NCBI RefSeq assembly: GCF_002368335.1
Contig: NZ_AP018288.1
Location: 1,419,551 to 1,483,550, forward strand
Reading direction: 5' to 3'
Source of the DNA: Nostoc sp. NIES-4103
GTDB taxonomy: Bacteria; Cyanobacteriota; Cyanobacteriia; Cyanobacteriales; Nostocaceae
DNA length: 64,000 bases
Positions 8,986 through 17,072 of this stretch are shown in pieces (position 1 is the first letter of the stretch; the number at the start of each line of letters is the position of its first letter). The notes under the pieces were generated by a model. That model ran no database searches. It was not told the origin of the DNA and worked only from the letters and a program-made list of their open reading frames with translations. The position numbers and the translations under genes are program-made.

Positions 8986-9327
8986 AAACAAGCAACTCAC
9001 AGAACTTACACTGAAGTACCTTGTACAAATTTCTCACAGCCTCCGGGAGAGTTGCGGAACTCACCCGAAGCTATCTGCTAGTACACTTGAACAGACCTCA
9101 AATTTTTCAAAGCTAGGAGTTACTTATAAGGCAAACCAGCCTCAGAGTATAAAACCTAAACTTCCCAAGCATAACTTTGTCACCTAACTCCCGCCAGTAG
9201 GGAAAAAGATGAGCAAAAGGTGTGGATTGAGGTTTGATACAGGAGTTGCGTAAAGGTACAAGATATCAGTAGTCAGATTCTGGTTGCTTGCTTATCAGAT
9301 GACAAGAAATTTTGATCAACTCAATTT

Positions 9328-9549
9328 CTACTCATCATAAACTCGGCACTCAACTGCTTCTGGGTTGTCATCACAGTACTTTTCTAGGGAATTTTTGGGC
9401 TTTTGTTGGCGCTGGTGGGAGGCTTCAGCTTGCAGTTCTTCAACTGCATCCCAAGCGGCGGCACACTCAGCGGAATTGCTACCGGAAATATCGCAGACAG
9501 CGCGAGCTTGTTCGACTTCTGCTTGAATTTGTTCTTGGATGTCGCTCAT
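9328..9549 (-). CDS. cp12: Calvin cycle regulator CP12
   Basis: CP12 is a small, largely disordered protein. In the dark it bridges glyceraldehyde-3-phosphate dehydrogenase and phosphoribulokinase through redox-active cysteine pairs and shuts down CO2 fixation. This copy has 73 residues with both pairs: VCDISGSNSAEC near residue 19 and YCDDNPEAVECRVYDE at the C-terminus, the latter being the GAPDH-binding end. The core AAAWDAVEELQAEA matches the family motif. I start at MSDIQEQIQ (ATG at 9549); the open frame upstream is not CP12-like. The gene stands alone. Confidence 0.95.
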   Translation of the reverse strand: MSDIQEQIQAEVEQARAVCDISGSNSAECAAAWDAVEELQAEASHQRQQKPKNSLEKYCDDNPEAVECRVYDE

Positions 9550-9934
9550 ACCTTTAGTCTCTTTGTGTGGTGTTAATACCAGTATAGAAAAGGTGCAAAA
9601 ATGGCTATTTTTTGTTCTATCAATCACCATTCTACCTAATCAGCGGATTCACTTGCTGTTGTAGCCTGATGATCGATAACGATTACAGCTATTAGCTGCG
9701 TCTATAGTGTATCGCTGTTGATCTTTTAAGATTTGATAGAGTCACTACTGCGAAAGCGTAACAATACACTATATTTAGTGCATGTAGTCACAAATCACAA
9801 CCCTAGCTGCTTAGCATAAAGCAGTGACTGAGGGAAAATAAAAAAAGCTGGCATCAATTGATTGTGAGGATGCGATTCTCAAGAGAATAAAAAATTAACA
9901 ACTACTAGCCCAAAAACAAAGAAGCCCAAAACTC
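9550..9934. other. Divergent intergenic region, cp12 / FIST gene
   Basis: It should hold both promoters, but no specific site could be assigned. A 71-bp element at 9703-9773 has inverted ends TATAGTGTAT / ATACACTATA. Nothing else is seen. Confidence 0.5.
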
Positions 9935-11155
9935 ATGGCAGACCAAATGCAGTGGGCAAACGCCCTGTCAACCCTTCCTTCTCTAGAAGCAGCCATAGCA
10001 GATGTGGTAGAAAGAGCTGTCTCGTCATTAACAGCACCTGCGAATCTAGGGCTGGTATTTATTTCATCTGCTTTTGCGAGTGAGTATTCCCGGCTTTTAC
10101 CCTTGTTGGCCCAAAAGCTTTCTGTGCCAGTTCTCATTGGGTGTAGTGGTGGTGGCGTGATTGGTACCACAGCTATAGGACAAACCCAAGAACTCGAAGC
10201 AGAAGCGGCCCTGAGTCTAACTTTGGCGCACTTACCAGGTGTGAATTTACAAACTTTTCATGTTGTTGCTGAACAATTACCTGACTTGGATAGTTCGCCA
10301 GATGCTTGGATTAATCTGACTGGTGTGCCATCGTCACCCACACCCCAGTTCATTTTACTTTCTAGTGCCTTTGCTTCGGGAATCAACGATCTATTGCAAG
10401 GGCTAGATTTTGCCTATCCTGGCTCGGTGATCGTGGGAGGACAAGCCAGCGCTGGGGGTTTTGGTGGTCGTGTCGCTCTATTTTGTAACGATCGCCTTTA
10501 TCGTGAAGGAACGGTAGGCTTGGCTTTGAGTGGCAATATTGTGCTAGAAACAATTGTGGCACAAGGTTGCCGACCAATCGGCGAGCCAATGCAAGTTACA
10601 AAAGCTGAACGCAATATCATCTTAGAACTCGATGAAAAAGTACCGCTGGTGGTACTAAGGGATTTGATTTCCAGTCTCAGTGAAAAAGAACGGATGTTGG
10701 CACAACATTCGCTGTTTATCGGTATGGCAATGGATGAGTTTAAGCTGTCTTTACAACAGGGGGACTTCTTAATTCGTAGCATCCTGGGAGTAGATCCAGC
10801 CGGAGGCGCGATCGCCATTGGCGATCTCGTCCGTCCTGGTCAACGTCTGCAATTCCACCTCAGAGATGCCCAAGCATCCGCTGAAGACCTTAAATTACTC
10901 CTAGAACAGTATCAAAATCAACAACTATCCCCACACTCTGCCGTTGCAGCCTTGATGTTTTCCTGCGTTGGCCGTGGCGAAGGACTTTACGGTAAACCCA
11001 ATTTTGATTCTGAACTATTTCGGCGCTACATCCAAGATATCCCCATAGGTGGATTTTTCTGTGGAGGAGAAATAGGCCCTGTGGGCGGTAGTACATTCAT
11101 ACACGGTTACACATCAGTATTTGGCATTTGCCGACAAATTAGTGCTGAGTGCTGA
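9935..11155 (+). CDS. FIST domain sensory protein
   Basis: The 406-residue protein has a FIST_N domain (about 30-225; LGLVFISSAFASEYSRLLPLL, VLIGCSGGGVIGT) and a FIST_C domain (about 225-390; RDLISSLSEKERM, GGFFCGGEIGPVGGSTFIHGYTS in two parts). FIST domains are putative small-ligand sensors, often coupled to signalling proteins; here no signalling domain is fused. The ATG has only a weak ribosome-binding site. The last codons (SAEC-stop) lie in a 7-bp tandem repeat GTGCTGA that continues past the stop, so the natural C-terminus may have been replaced by repeat sequence. Confidence 0.9.
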   Translation: MADQMQWANALSTLPSLEAAIADVVERAVSSLTAPANLGLVFISSAFASEYSRLLPLLAQKLSVPVLIGCSGGGVIGTTAIGQTQELEAEAALSLTLAHLPGVNLQTFHVVAEQLPDLDSSPDAWINLTGVPSSPTPQFILLSSAFASGINDLLQGLDFAYPGSVIVGGQASAGGFGGRVALFCNDRLYREGTVGLALSGNIVLETIVAQGCRPIGEPMQVTKAERNIILELDEKVPLVVLRDLISSLSEKERMLAQHSLFIGMAMDEFKLSLQQGDFLIRSILGVDPAGGAIAIGDLVRPGQRLQFHLRDAQASAEDLKLLLEQYQNQQLSPHSAVAALMFSCVGRGEGLYGKPNFDSELFRRYIQDIPIGGFFCGGEIGPVGGSTFIHGYTSVFGICRQISAEC

Positions 11156-11169
11156 GTGCTGAGTGCTGA
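11142..11169. repeat. Four tandem GTGCTGA units across a stop codon
   Basis: Four perfect 7-bp units begin in the last codons of the FIST gene and supply its stop codon TGA. Confidence 0.85.
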
Positions 11170-11198
11170 GTTGGGATTTATGAGTTATCTTTTGATAA

Positions 11199-12431
11199 TT
11201 ATCTTTTAACTTCTAACTCCTCAGTCCTAACTTTTAACTCCTCACTCCTAACTTTTAACTCCTCAGTCCTAACTTTTAACTCCTCACTCCTAACTTTTAA
11301 CTCCTCACTCCTAACTTTTAACTCCTCACTCTTTAGTAAAAGGGTGGTATTGTTATCTATAAATGTCGGCGTTCCACAAGTAGCGATCGCACCATAGGTC
11401 TGAAAGTAGCGACGCACTTTTTGGGGAAATTGGGGATAGTCTAACACTGCATCTCCATCGGCAATGGTTGCCCAAAAATCACGCAGACTAGGAGCGAGTT
11501 CTTCTGCCTGGGCTAATGGTAAGTATAAAGGATGCTGAGTTAATAGCTTGACTAAAAAGGGGAAAGAGCGATCGCCCATCCATTGCCGTGACAATTGTTG
11601 CAAGTCAGGAAAATCTGGTACTGATGACACGCGATGAGATAAAATTTGCAACCATTCCCTGCCGTAGTTATCCTGTTGAAACTCTAGAACACGATAAGCA
11701 TGAGGATAACTGACTAGAGAACCTGTGGTAATATCGTATACTCCACCCGCATAAGCAACATCTTGAACGTGTAAATGCCCTGTAAAAACTAACCTCACAC
11801 CGTAGCGTTGTAATATCTGCAAAAGTTGAGGCGCATTTTCCAACATATAGCGATTTCCCAGCGGATGGCGCGATTGCTGTGGTATATGCTCAACAACATT
11901 GTGATGCACCATTACCATTACTAATTCATCAGATGCAGCTGCTAAAACTTTTTCTAACCAATTTAGCTGTTTGACATCTAAACGCCCTACTTGCTGACCT
12001 TGTTCATTAAAAAAGTTAGAATTCAAACCTATCAGCCTGACTCCAGGCAGCAACTGTTGAGTATAGTAAAGTTCATTGGAATTGTCATAGCCAAATTGGC
12101 GATAATAGTTTGGAAAATCGGCACAAGCAATGGATTGATAATCTGCCATCAGCACAGGAACATCATGATTCCCAGGAACAACATAAACTGGAAAAGGTAG
12201 CTGTGCTAAACGTTTTTGCAACCAGATATGATTCTCTGGTTCACCATGCTGGGTTAAATCTCCCGGAAGTAAGAGAAAATCTAAATTTAGTTGTGCTAAA
12301 TGCGCTAGCACACTTTCAAAAGCTGGGATACTAACTTCCACCAAATGAAAACGACTGGGATGATCCCAGATTGTGTGAGGGAGCGCGATGTGTAAGTCAC
12401 TGACTACAGCAAACCGAAAATTTAGAGACAT
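11199..12431 (-). CDS. Calcineurin-like metallophosphoesterase with repeat-derived heptad tail
   Basis: The 410-residue protein carries the full metallophosphoesterase motif set: SDLHIA (DxH), PGDLTQHG, VPGNHD, VHHNVVEH and TGHLHVQD, which bind a dinuclear metal centre. The substrate is unknown; close families include 3',5'-cyclic-nucleotide phosphodiesterase (CpdA-like) enzymes. I start at MSLNFRFAVVSDLH (ATG at 12431); the frame is open for 33 further codons. The last ~42 residues are six heptads of the form SEELKVR, encoded by a 21-bp tandem repeat that also occurs in intergenic DNA nearby. This tail is therefore probably a late addition rather than part of the enzyme. Confidence 0.88.
   Translation of the reverse strand: MSLNFRFAVVSDLHIALPHTIWDHPSRFHLVEVSIPAFESVLAHLAQLNLDFLLLPGDLTQHGEPENHIWLQKRLAQLPFPVYVVPGNHDVPVLMADYQSIACADFPNYYRQFGYDNSNELYYTQQLLPGVRLIGLNSNFFNEQGQQVGRLDVKQLNWLEKVLAAASDELVMVMVHHNVVEHIPQQSRHPLGNRYMLENAPQLLQILQRYGVRLVFTGHLHVQDVAYAGGVYDITTGSLVSYPHAYRVLEFQQDNYGREWLQILSHRVSSVPDFPDLQQLSRQWMGDRSFPFLVKLLTQHPLYLPLAQAEELAPSLRDFWATIADGDAVLDYPQFPQKVRRYFQTYGAIATCGTPTFIDNNTTLLLKSEELKVRSEELKVRSEELKVRTEELKVRSEELKVRTEELEVKR
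11203..11332 (-). repeat. 21-bp tandem repeat inside a coding region
   Basis: Six units of TAACTTTTAACTCCTCACTC (with minor variants) are read in frame as SEELKVR heptads at the end of the metallophosphoesterase gene. The same TAACTCCTCACTCC words form the arms of the 7620-7914 element. Confidence 0.85.
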
Positions 12432-12686
12432 TGATTCCACGAGAATTTTATAAATAGGGGTTAAAAAAAGCTCTTTTTTTAAAAGTATAACTCTTGCTTC
12501 GGCAAGCTGCGTAGGAGTACTACTTAACATTTGTATACATTAACCTCTTGCATAAATATTTTTTGTCTCACCCTTCAAACGCACAAAAGGGCACTTCCGT
12601 GATCAAACAGTCACTCATGGTTTCCTAGCTTGAGGAAAGTGTCCATCGTGTAGACAAAAGAGCGAATTGAAGAAGAACTCAGCTGT

Positions 12687-12848
12687 GTCAGAATTCAGGA
12701 GTCAGAATCAATCAGTCGCGGGTCTGAATCCCCGACTGATTGAAGACCACCTTTCTTGAAATTTGGTGGGGGTCTTAAGCCCATTTATCCATCCGCGGCT
12801 TCGCACAGAATTCGCGCCTGAATTCTGGCTCCTGACTCCTGAATTCTT
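12687..12848. repeat. Inverted-repeat element with GAATTCAGGAGTCAG arms
   Basis: The arms GAATTCAGGAGTCAGAAT (from 12691) and its complement (12824-12846) enclose two smaller hairpins, including ATCAGTCG...CGACTGAT and ACCACC...GGTGG. The interior words AAATTTGGTG and CCCATTTA recur in the element at 61718-61860. Confidence 0.6.
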
Positions 12849-13136
12849 TCTTGATAACTAATTTTGCAAGAAGTTTATTTAACGTTACTGAATTATATAG
12901 CACAGTGACACTTGTTTTAAATAACACTTGTAAACCTTGTTATTTAGAAAATAGAAAATAGTATATTTAAAAATTAAAAATAAAAGCTTAATTTGTTATT
13001 AATAATTAGATTAATATCTATTAAGATGCAATTAAAAATATTATCTTTTCAGTATATTTAAAATTAGATAATCAAACTAAAAGTACAGTTGAAAATTAAT
13101 ACAAATTAGCCATATATAGCAAAGTGCTGAATGCTA

Positions 13137-13175
13137 AAGAGCCAGCCGTGCTACCTCACCACGCGGCTGGCTCTT
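13137..13175 (-). terminator. Terminator-like hairpin of the sigma factor gene
   Basis: A 12-bp perfect stem AAGAGCCAGCCG / CGGCTGGCTCTT lies 68 bases past the sigma factor stop codon. On the minus strand it is followed by TTTAGC, so the T-tract is short. Confidence 0.65.
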
Positions 13176-13243
13176 CCACATCCTACACCCTGCCCGAACT
13201 AGGTTCTATTTATCATAAGGGCGTAAATCTTACCTAGTTTTGG

Positions 13244-14194
13244 TCAAGAAGATAGATACTGTCCAATGTCTGGTTGTTGACGACGCAGAATATTCATAGC
13301 TTGCTGCTGGATTTGGCGAACTCGCTCTCGACTGACATTTAGCTTCTCCCCAATCTGAGCCAAACTTCGTTCTTGATTATCTAAGAGTCCAAAGCGCAAA
13401 ATTAATACTTCACGCTGCATGGGTTTTAGTGATGCTAACAAATTATTTAAGTCTTGGCGTAGCAGTTCTTGGGTGATATGTTCATTTGGTGAGACCCCCT
13501 CATCGCTGAGGAGTTCACTGAGTTCTGTATCTTGGTTATCCCCCACTTTTAAATCTAAAGAAACTGTCCCACTAGCAGCACTCAGATATTCTCGAATTTG
13601 GCTCGGCTCTAAGTCCAATTTTTGGGCAATTTCTGCGACAGTAGCACGGCGACCGAGTGTTTGAAACAATTCTCGCTGCACCTTCTTAATTTGATTGAGT
13701 TTTTCGTTGATATGAATCGGTAGCCTCACCGTGCGGGATTTTTCTGCGATCGCTCTTGTGATTGCTTGACTAATCCACCAGTATGCGTAAGTTGATAATT
13801 TATAACCTCGGTTGGGGTCAAACTTTTCTATACCCCTTTGTAAACCTATTGCTCCTTCTTGAACCAAATCCAAGAACTCGAGATTGCGACGCTGATATTT
13901 TTTAGCGATCGAAACCACTAGCCGTAGGTTTGCCGTTACCATCTTTTGCTTGGCTCGTTGACCAAGGTTTAGTATTTGAGTGACTTCAGTTTCGCTTTTG
14001 TTTACAAAATTAGCTAATTCTGCTAGGCTTGGTTCCCGATGCAATTGTTGACTAAGCTGCTGTTTTTGCTGCTCAATGGCAATCATTTGTTGTACTTGCC
14101 TGCCATAAGTTATTTCTTGGTCTGAGGTTAGTAATGGAAACTGACCAATTTCTTGCAAATACACGCGTACCATGTCAGAACTCAGGCTGGACAT
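13244..14194 (-). CDS. Group 2 RNA polymerase sigma factor (sigma-70 family)
   Basis: The 316-residue protein lacks region 1.1 and starts with region 1.2 (DMVRVYLQEIGQFPLL). Regions 2.1-2.4 include NLRLVVSIAKKYQRRNLEFL and the -10 recognition helix YKLSTYAYWWISQAITRAI. Region 3 (IHINEKLNQIKKVQREL) and region 4.2 (SLAQIGEKLNVSRERVRQIQ) follow. This is the layout of the non-essential group 2 factors of cyanobacteria (the SigB-SigE group), which redirect transcription under stress or nutrient change. I cannot tell which one. It is monocistronic with a hairpin downstream. Confidence 0.93.
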   Translation of the reverse strand: MSSLSSDMVRVYLQEIGQFPLLTSDQEITYGRQVQQMIAIEQQKQQLSQQLHREPSLAELANFVNKSETEVTQILNLGQRAKQKMVTANLRLVVSIAKKYQRRNLEFLDLVQEGAIGLQRGIEKFDPNRGYKLSTYAYWWISQAITRAIAEKSRTVRLPIHINEKLNQIKKVQRELFQTLGRRATVAEIAQKLDLEPSQIREYLSAASGTVSLDLKVGDNQDTELSELLSDEGVSPNEHITQELLRQDLNNLLASLKPMQREVLILRFGLLDNQERSLAQIGEKLNVSRERVRQIQQQAMNILRRQQPDIGQYLSS

Positions 14195-15278
14195 ACAACT
14201 TTAACACTTCTCCATAATTAGACGAATCTAAAAGTATAAATCAAATAGCTCAAGAAATTTTCCCAATTTGGCTAGTTTCAAAATTTTAATTTGTGGGTAA
14301 AATGCCTAAACCCTAACCGAATCAATCAGGGACTGCTATCTGGTGTAGCAGCTGTAGCGATCGCCTCTGTTGAAAAACCTCTCAATCCCAATTGCACAAA
14401 CAGCGAGATCAACCCGCCAAACTCCACCCGACGGCATCAGCGGCGTCAAGCTGAGTTGTGCTGTGGCTATAAAATTTAAGTCACGCCTTCTTTGGTCAAG
14501 GCAGCCCGCTTCAAGTGATCTTTACTTTCCCAATTTTGGGTAAATGTACCAACTGCCCTTGGATATATTCTGGCTTTATGGGGGCGGGAAATCTACTCAT
14601 CTAGCACCCCCAAAGACGCCGCCCTTAAGGGCGGCGTTTAAACTATCTGGATTACTGCTCATCTTTACAGAGAATTGGTATAAGGCAATAAAAATAACCG
14701 AAGAACCTTAACTTATTTAACTTTCCTAACTTCGGTTGTTAGATAAGAAATTAGATATAAAAATGAATTTACCAAGCCGTGTTGGGGCGGGTGTGGGGGA
14801 GCCAGCCTTGTTTTGCGGGTTTCCCTACAAGAGAGCAAAGTGGCGTTGTGGAGTGTCGGGTGTGGGGAAAAGAATAGCCCCAACGACCGCAATCGTAAAA
14901 GCCCCGTCTTTTCAAGATGTTTGCATTGGTCGAGGTCAAGAGCCTCGATCAATGCCTTCACCCACTCAGCCACACCCTACACCCTCTTCGTGACACACTT
15001 GAAATTTTTTTAACGTCAAAAACTTTTCAAACATCCTCTGCTCTCGACTTAATCCAGAAATTAAGAACTTGTTCTCCTTATAGGGCAAAAACTCTAGCTT
15101 TTTGGCAAAAACTTTTTCCATGTCACTGATTCAGGCTGAAATTGAAAAAGTAAAACTACCACCCTATATAGGTTTCAGCAAAGCGCGATCGCGTTGCTAG
15201 AAATGAAAGTCGAGCTGAGTTAGGAAATTTGCTTTGAGATGTGGAAAGTACTGAAGATTAACTCAAAAGGAAAAATAT
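14195..15278. other. 1.1-kb intergenic region between sigma factor and RTX copy 2
   Basis: No intact gene is convincing. A perfect palindrome lies at 14616-14637. A short open stretch on the minus strand (14476-14595) has protein-like composition but no start codon. GT-rich sequence at 14780-14990 contains a hairpin of TCGAGG/CCTCGA type. The final ~55 bases are homologous to the upstream region of the other RTX gene. Confidence 0.5.
14616..14637. repeat. 22-bp perfect palindrome
   Basis: The sequence ACGCCGCCCTT and its exact complement form an 11-bp stem with no loop bases. It may be a terminator, or the end hairpin of a vanished IS200/IS605-type element. There is no T-tract. Confidence 0.6.
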
Positions 15279-16667
15279 ATGGCTATTAAAGGTACAGCTG
15301 AAGACGATTTCCTTTCTGGCACAACAGGGAGCGATCAAATTTTTGCACAAGAAGGTGATGATACAATCCAGGACTTAGCTGGCGACGACCAAATCTTTGG
15401 CGGTGATGGAAGCGACTTGATCATTGCTGGAGATGGAATCGACATCATTGAGGGCGGGAATGGTGACGACCAAATTTATGGTGATGCGGGGAATGACTTC
15501 ATTGATGGTGGTAGTGGGGTTGACGTCATCAATGGCGGCGATGGCAATGACCGGATCATTGCTGGTAGTGGAGGAGACCGCATCTTCGGTGATGCTGGAG
15601 ATGATGTCATTAATGGTAATGCTGGAAATGACAACCTCAATGGCGGCGACGGTGACGATGTAATTTCCGGCGACGATGGCAACGATCGCATCTTTGGGGG
15701 TGCCGGAAATGATGATATATCAGGTGATAAAGGTAACGACCAACTCAATGGTGATCTTGGAAATGACAGCATTAATGGTGGCTCTGGCAATGATTTATTG
15801 TTTGGTGGCACTGGTTTTGGCGATGATACCCTTAGTGGTGGAGATGGTGCAGACACATTGATTGGTGGAGCTGGCAACGATTTACTATTGGGTGGAAAGG
15901 GCAGCGATCGCTTGATAGGGGTTGAACCTTTTGTGGGAGAATTTGGATTCGGGAGGGGCGAAGTTGATACTTTAACTGGCTCTTTAGGAAGTGATACTTT
16001 CGTTCTGGGAGCAGGAACTGAGGTTTTTTATAATAATTTGGGAAATAGTGATTTTGCTTTTATTACTGACTTTAATATCAACGAAGATTTGATTGAACTG
16101 CCATCATCTCCTGAAGAGATGACTGGTAGTGTGGCTGAAAGCGGCGATGCCGGGCAGTCGATTTTTGATTCTCAGGTCATTCCTGGCGGAACGGGGAAAC
16201 TCAACTCAATAACTGGGACAATCTCTGATGTCAACGACGTTGACGTGTTCCAAATCACTGTAGCTGGCGATGAAATTTTTTCTGCCACAACAGTCAATAG
16301 GGCAAATTTTGATACTGAGTTGTTCTTATTTGACTCTAATGGCTCATTCATTACTGGAAACGACGACTCCAATGGCACGCTTCAATCTACACTTGATTTG
16401 TCATTAGCCACGGGTACTTACTTTTTGGCCATCTCCAGCTTTTCTAATAGTCCTGTTGGGTCGCTACAAGATGGTTTTAGCAATACTGGAGGATCATCTG
16501 GAAGCTATACAATTTCCCTAAATGGGGTTGAGGCTGCTTTGTTTACCTTAGGTAGCACGACTATTAATAATGTTACAGGGACGGGGATATCTTTGAACAA
16601 CGACTTAATCGCTGTTGTTCAAGGAGTTTCAATTTCAGATTTTAGTAGCGGCTTTGTTTTTGTCTAA
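15279..16667 (+). CDS. RTX (haemolysin-type calcium-binding repeat) protein with C-terminal PPC-like domain, copy 2
   Basis: This 462-residue paralogue of the protein at 97-1485 has exactly the same length and architecture: GGxGxDxxx nonapeptides to about residue 215, then a PPC-like sandwich. Start context, ribosome-binding site and the first 30 residues are identical. The differences concentrate at residues 30-50 (QDLAGDDQIFGGDGSDLIIA here) and after residue 280. It probably arose by duplication with inversion. Its function would be the same secreted calcium-binding role, with the diverging C-terminal half as the candidate for specialisation. Confidence 0.9.
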   Translation: MAIKGTAEDDFLSGTTGSDQIFAQEGDDTIQDLAGDDQIFGGDGSDLIIAGDGIDIIEGGNGDDQIYGDAGNDFIDGGSGVDVINGGDGNDRIIAGSGGDRIFGDAGDDVINGNAGNDNLNGGDGDDVISGDDGNDRIFGGAGNDDISGDKGNDQLNGDLGNDSINGGSGNDLLFGGTGFGDDTLSGGDGADTLIGGAGNDLLLGGKGSDRLIGVEPFVGEFGFGRGEVDTLTGSLGSDTFVLGAGTEVFYNNLGNSDFAFITDFNINEDLIELPSSPEEMTGSVAESGDAGQSIFDSQVIPGGTGKLNSITGTISDVNDVDVFQITVAGDEIFSATTVNRANFDTELFLFDSNGSFITGNDDSNGTLQSTLDLSLATGTYFLAISSFSNSPVGSLQDGFSNTGGSSGSYTISLNGVEAALFTLGSTTINNVTGTGISLNNDLIAVVQGVSISDFSSGFVFV

Positions 16668-16800
16668 AAAATCAATTTAGTTCAGCACTTATAAGTGCGA
16701 CCTCTAGACTACCAATTGCACTCTTGTAGAAAAGGAAAAGGAAAAGGGTAAAAGTAAACTTGTATTCTTTTACCTGTTTCCTTACTTCTGCAAGAAGTCG

Positions 16801-16876
16801 AGTGTCAGGTTGTGCTTTGTTCACCCAGAGGCAATTGATGGATTGCTCTTACAAAGTGTAATTTTTAGTCAGTCTG
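16801..16876 (-). repeat. Dispersed repeat family C, copy 2
   Basis: GTTGTGCTTTGTTCACCC, the central CAATTGATGGATTG and the end TAGTCAGTCT align with the copy at 40740-40814 and, reversed, with 7786-7866. Confidence 0.5.
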
Positions 16877-16923
16877 ATCAGGGCATATTCTTATAGAATT
16901 GCTATTAGTAGCATTCCTGATAT

Positions 16924-17066
16924 ACAGCAGTTTGCAAGTAAATGAGGTAAAAAACGCAGAACTGATACATCATATATAGAGATATGGAGAGCTTCTACTT
17001 TCAGCATAGCTACCTCCTGCCTCAAAACCCGTACATTTTGTACTTCATGTCAACGAAAACTGCTGT
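16924..17066. mobile_element. 143-bp MITE-like element with ACAGCAGTTT ends
   Basis: The ends ACAGCAGTTTGCAAGTAAAT and (read inward from the right) ACAGCAGTTTTCGTTGACAT are about 30-bp imperfect inverted repeats flanked by TA. The right end is six bases from the stop codon of the cupin gene. Confidence 0.65.
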
Positions 17067-17072
17067 AACTTT

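Larger units (their letters stand above)
12432..13243. other. Intergenic region between metallophosphoesterase and sigma factor genes
   Basis: No gene is seen. A 160-bp inverted-repeat element lies at 12687-12848, AT-rich sequence fills 12880-13130, and the sigma gene's terminator is at 13137-13175. Confidence 0.5.
16668..17072. other. Convergent intergenic region holding two repeats
   Basis: It lies between two convergent genes and contains a family C repeat (16801-16876) and a 143-bp inverted-repeat element (16924-17066). No gene is seen. Confidence 0.6.

Noticed and set aside
8819..9064. N-terminal extension of the DUF3177 protein
   Set aside because: It translates the GGGGATT tandem repeat and its inverse (GDWRLGTGD, PIPDPQSPIP); the real start is the ATG at 8818.
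14713..15129. Several 60-90-codon frames on both strands before RTX copy 2
   Set aside because: No family resemblance, biased composition from GT-rich repeats and no ribosome-binding sites.
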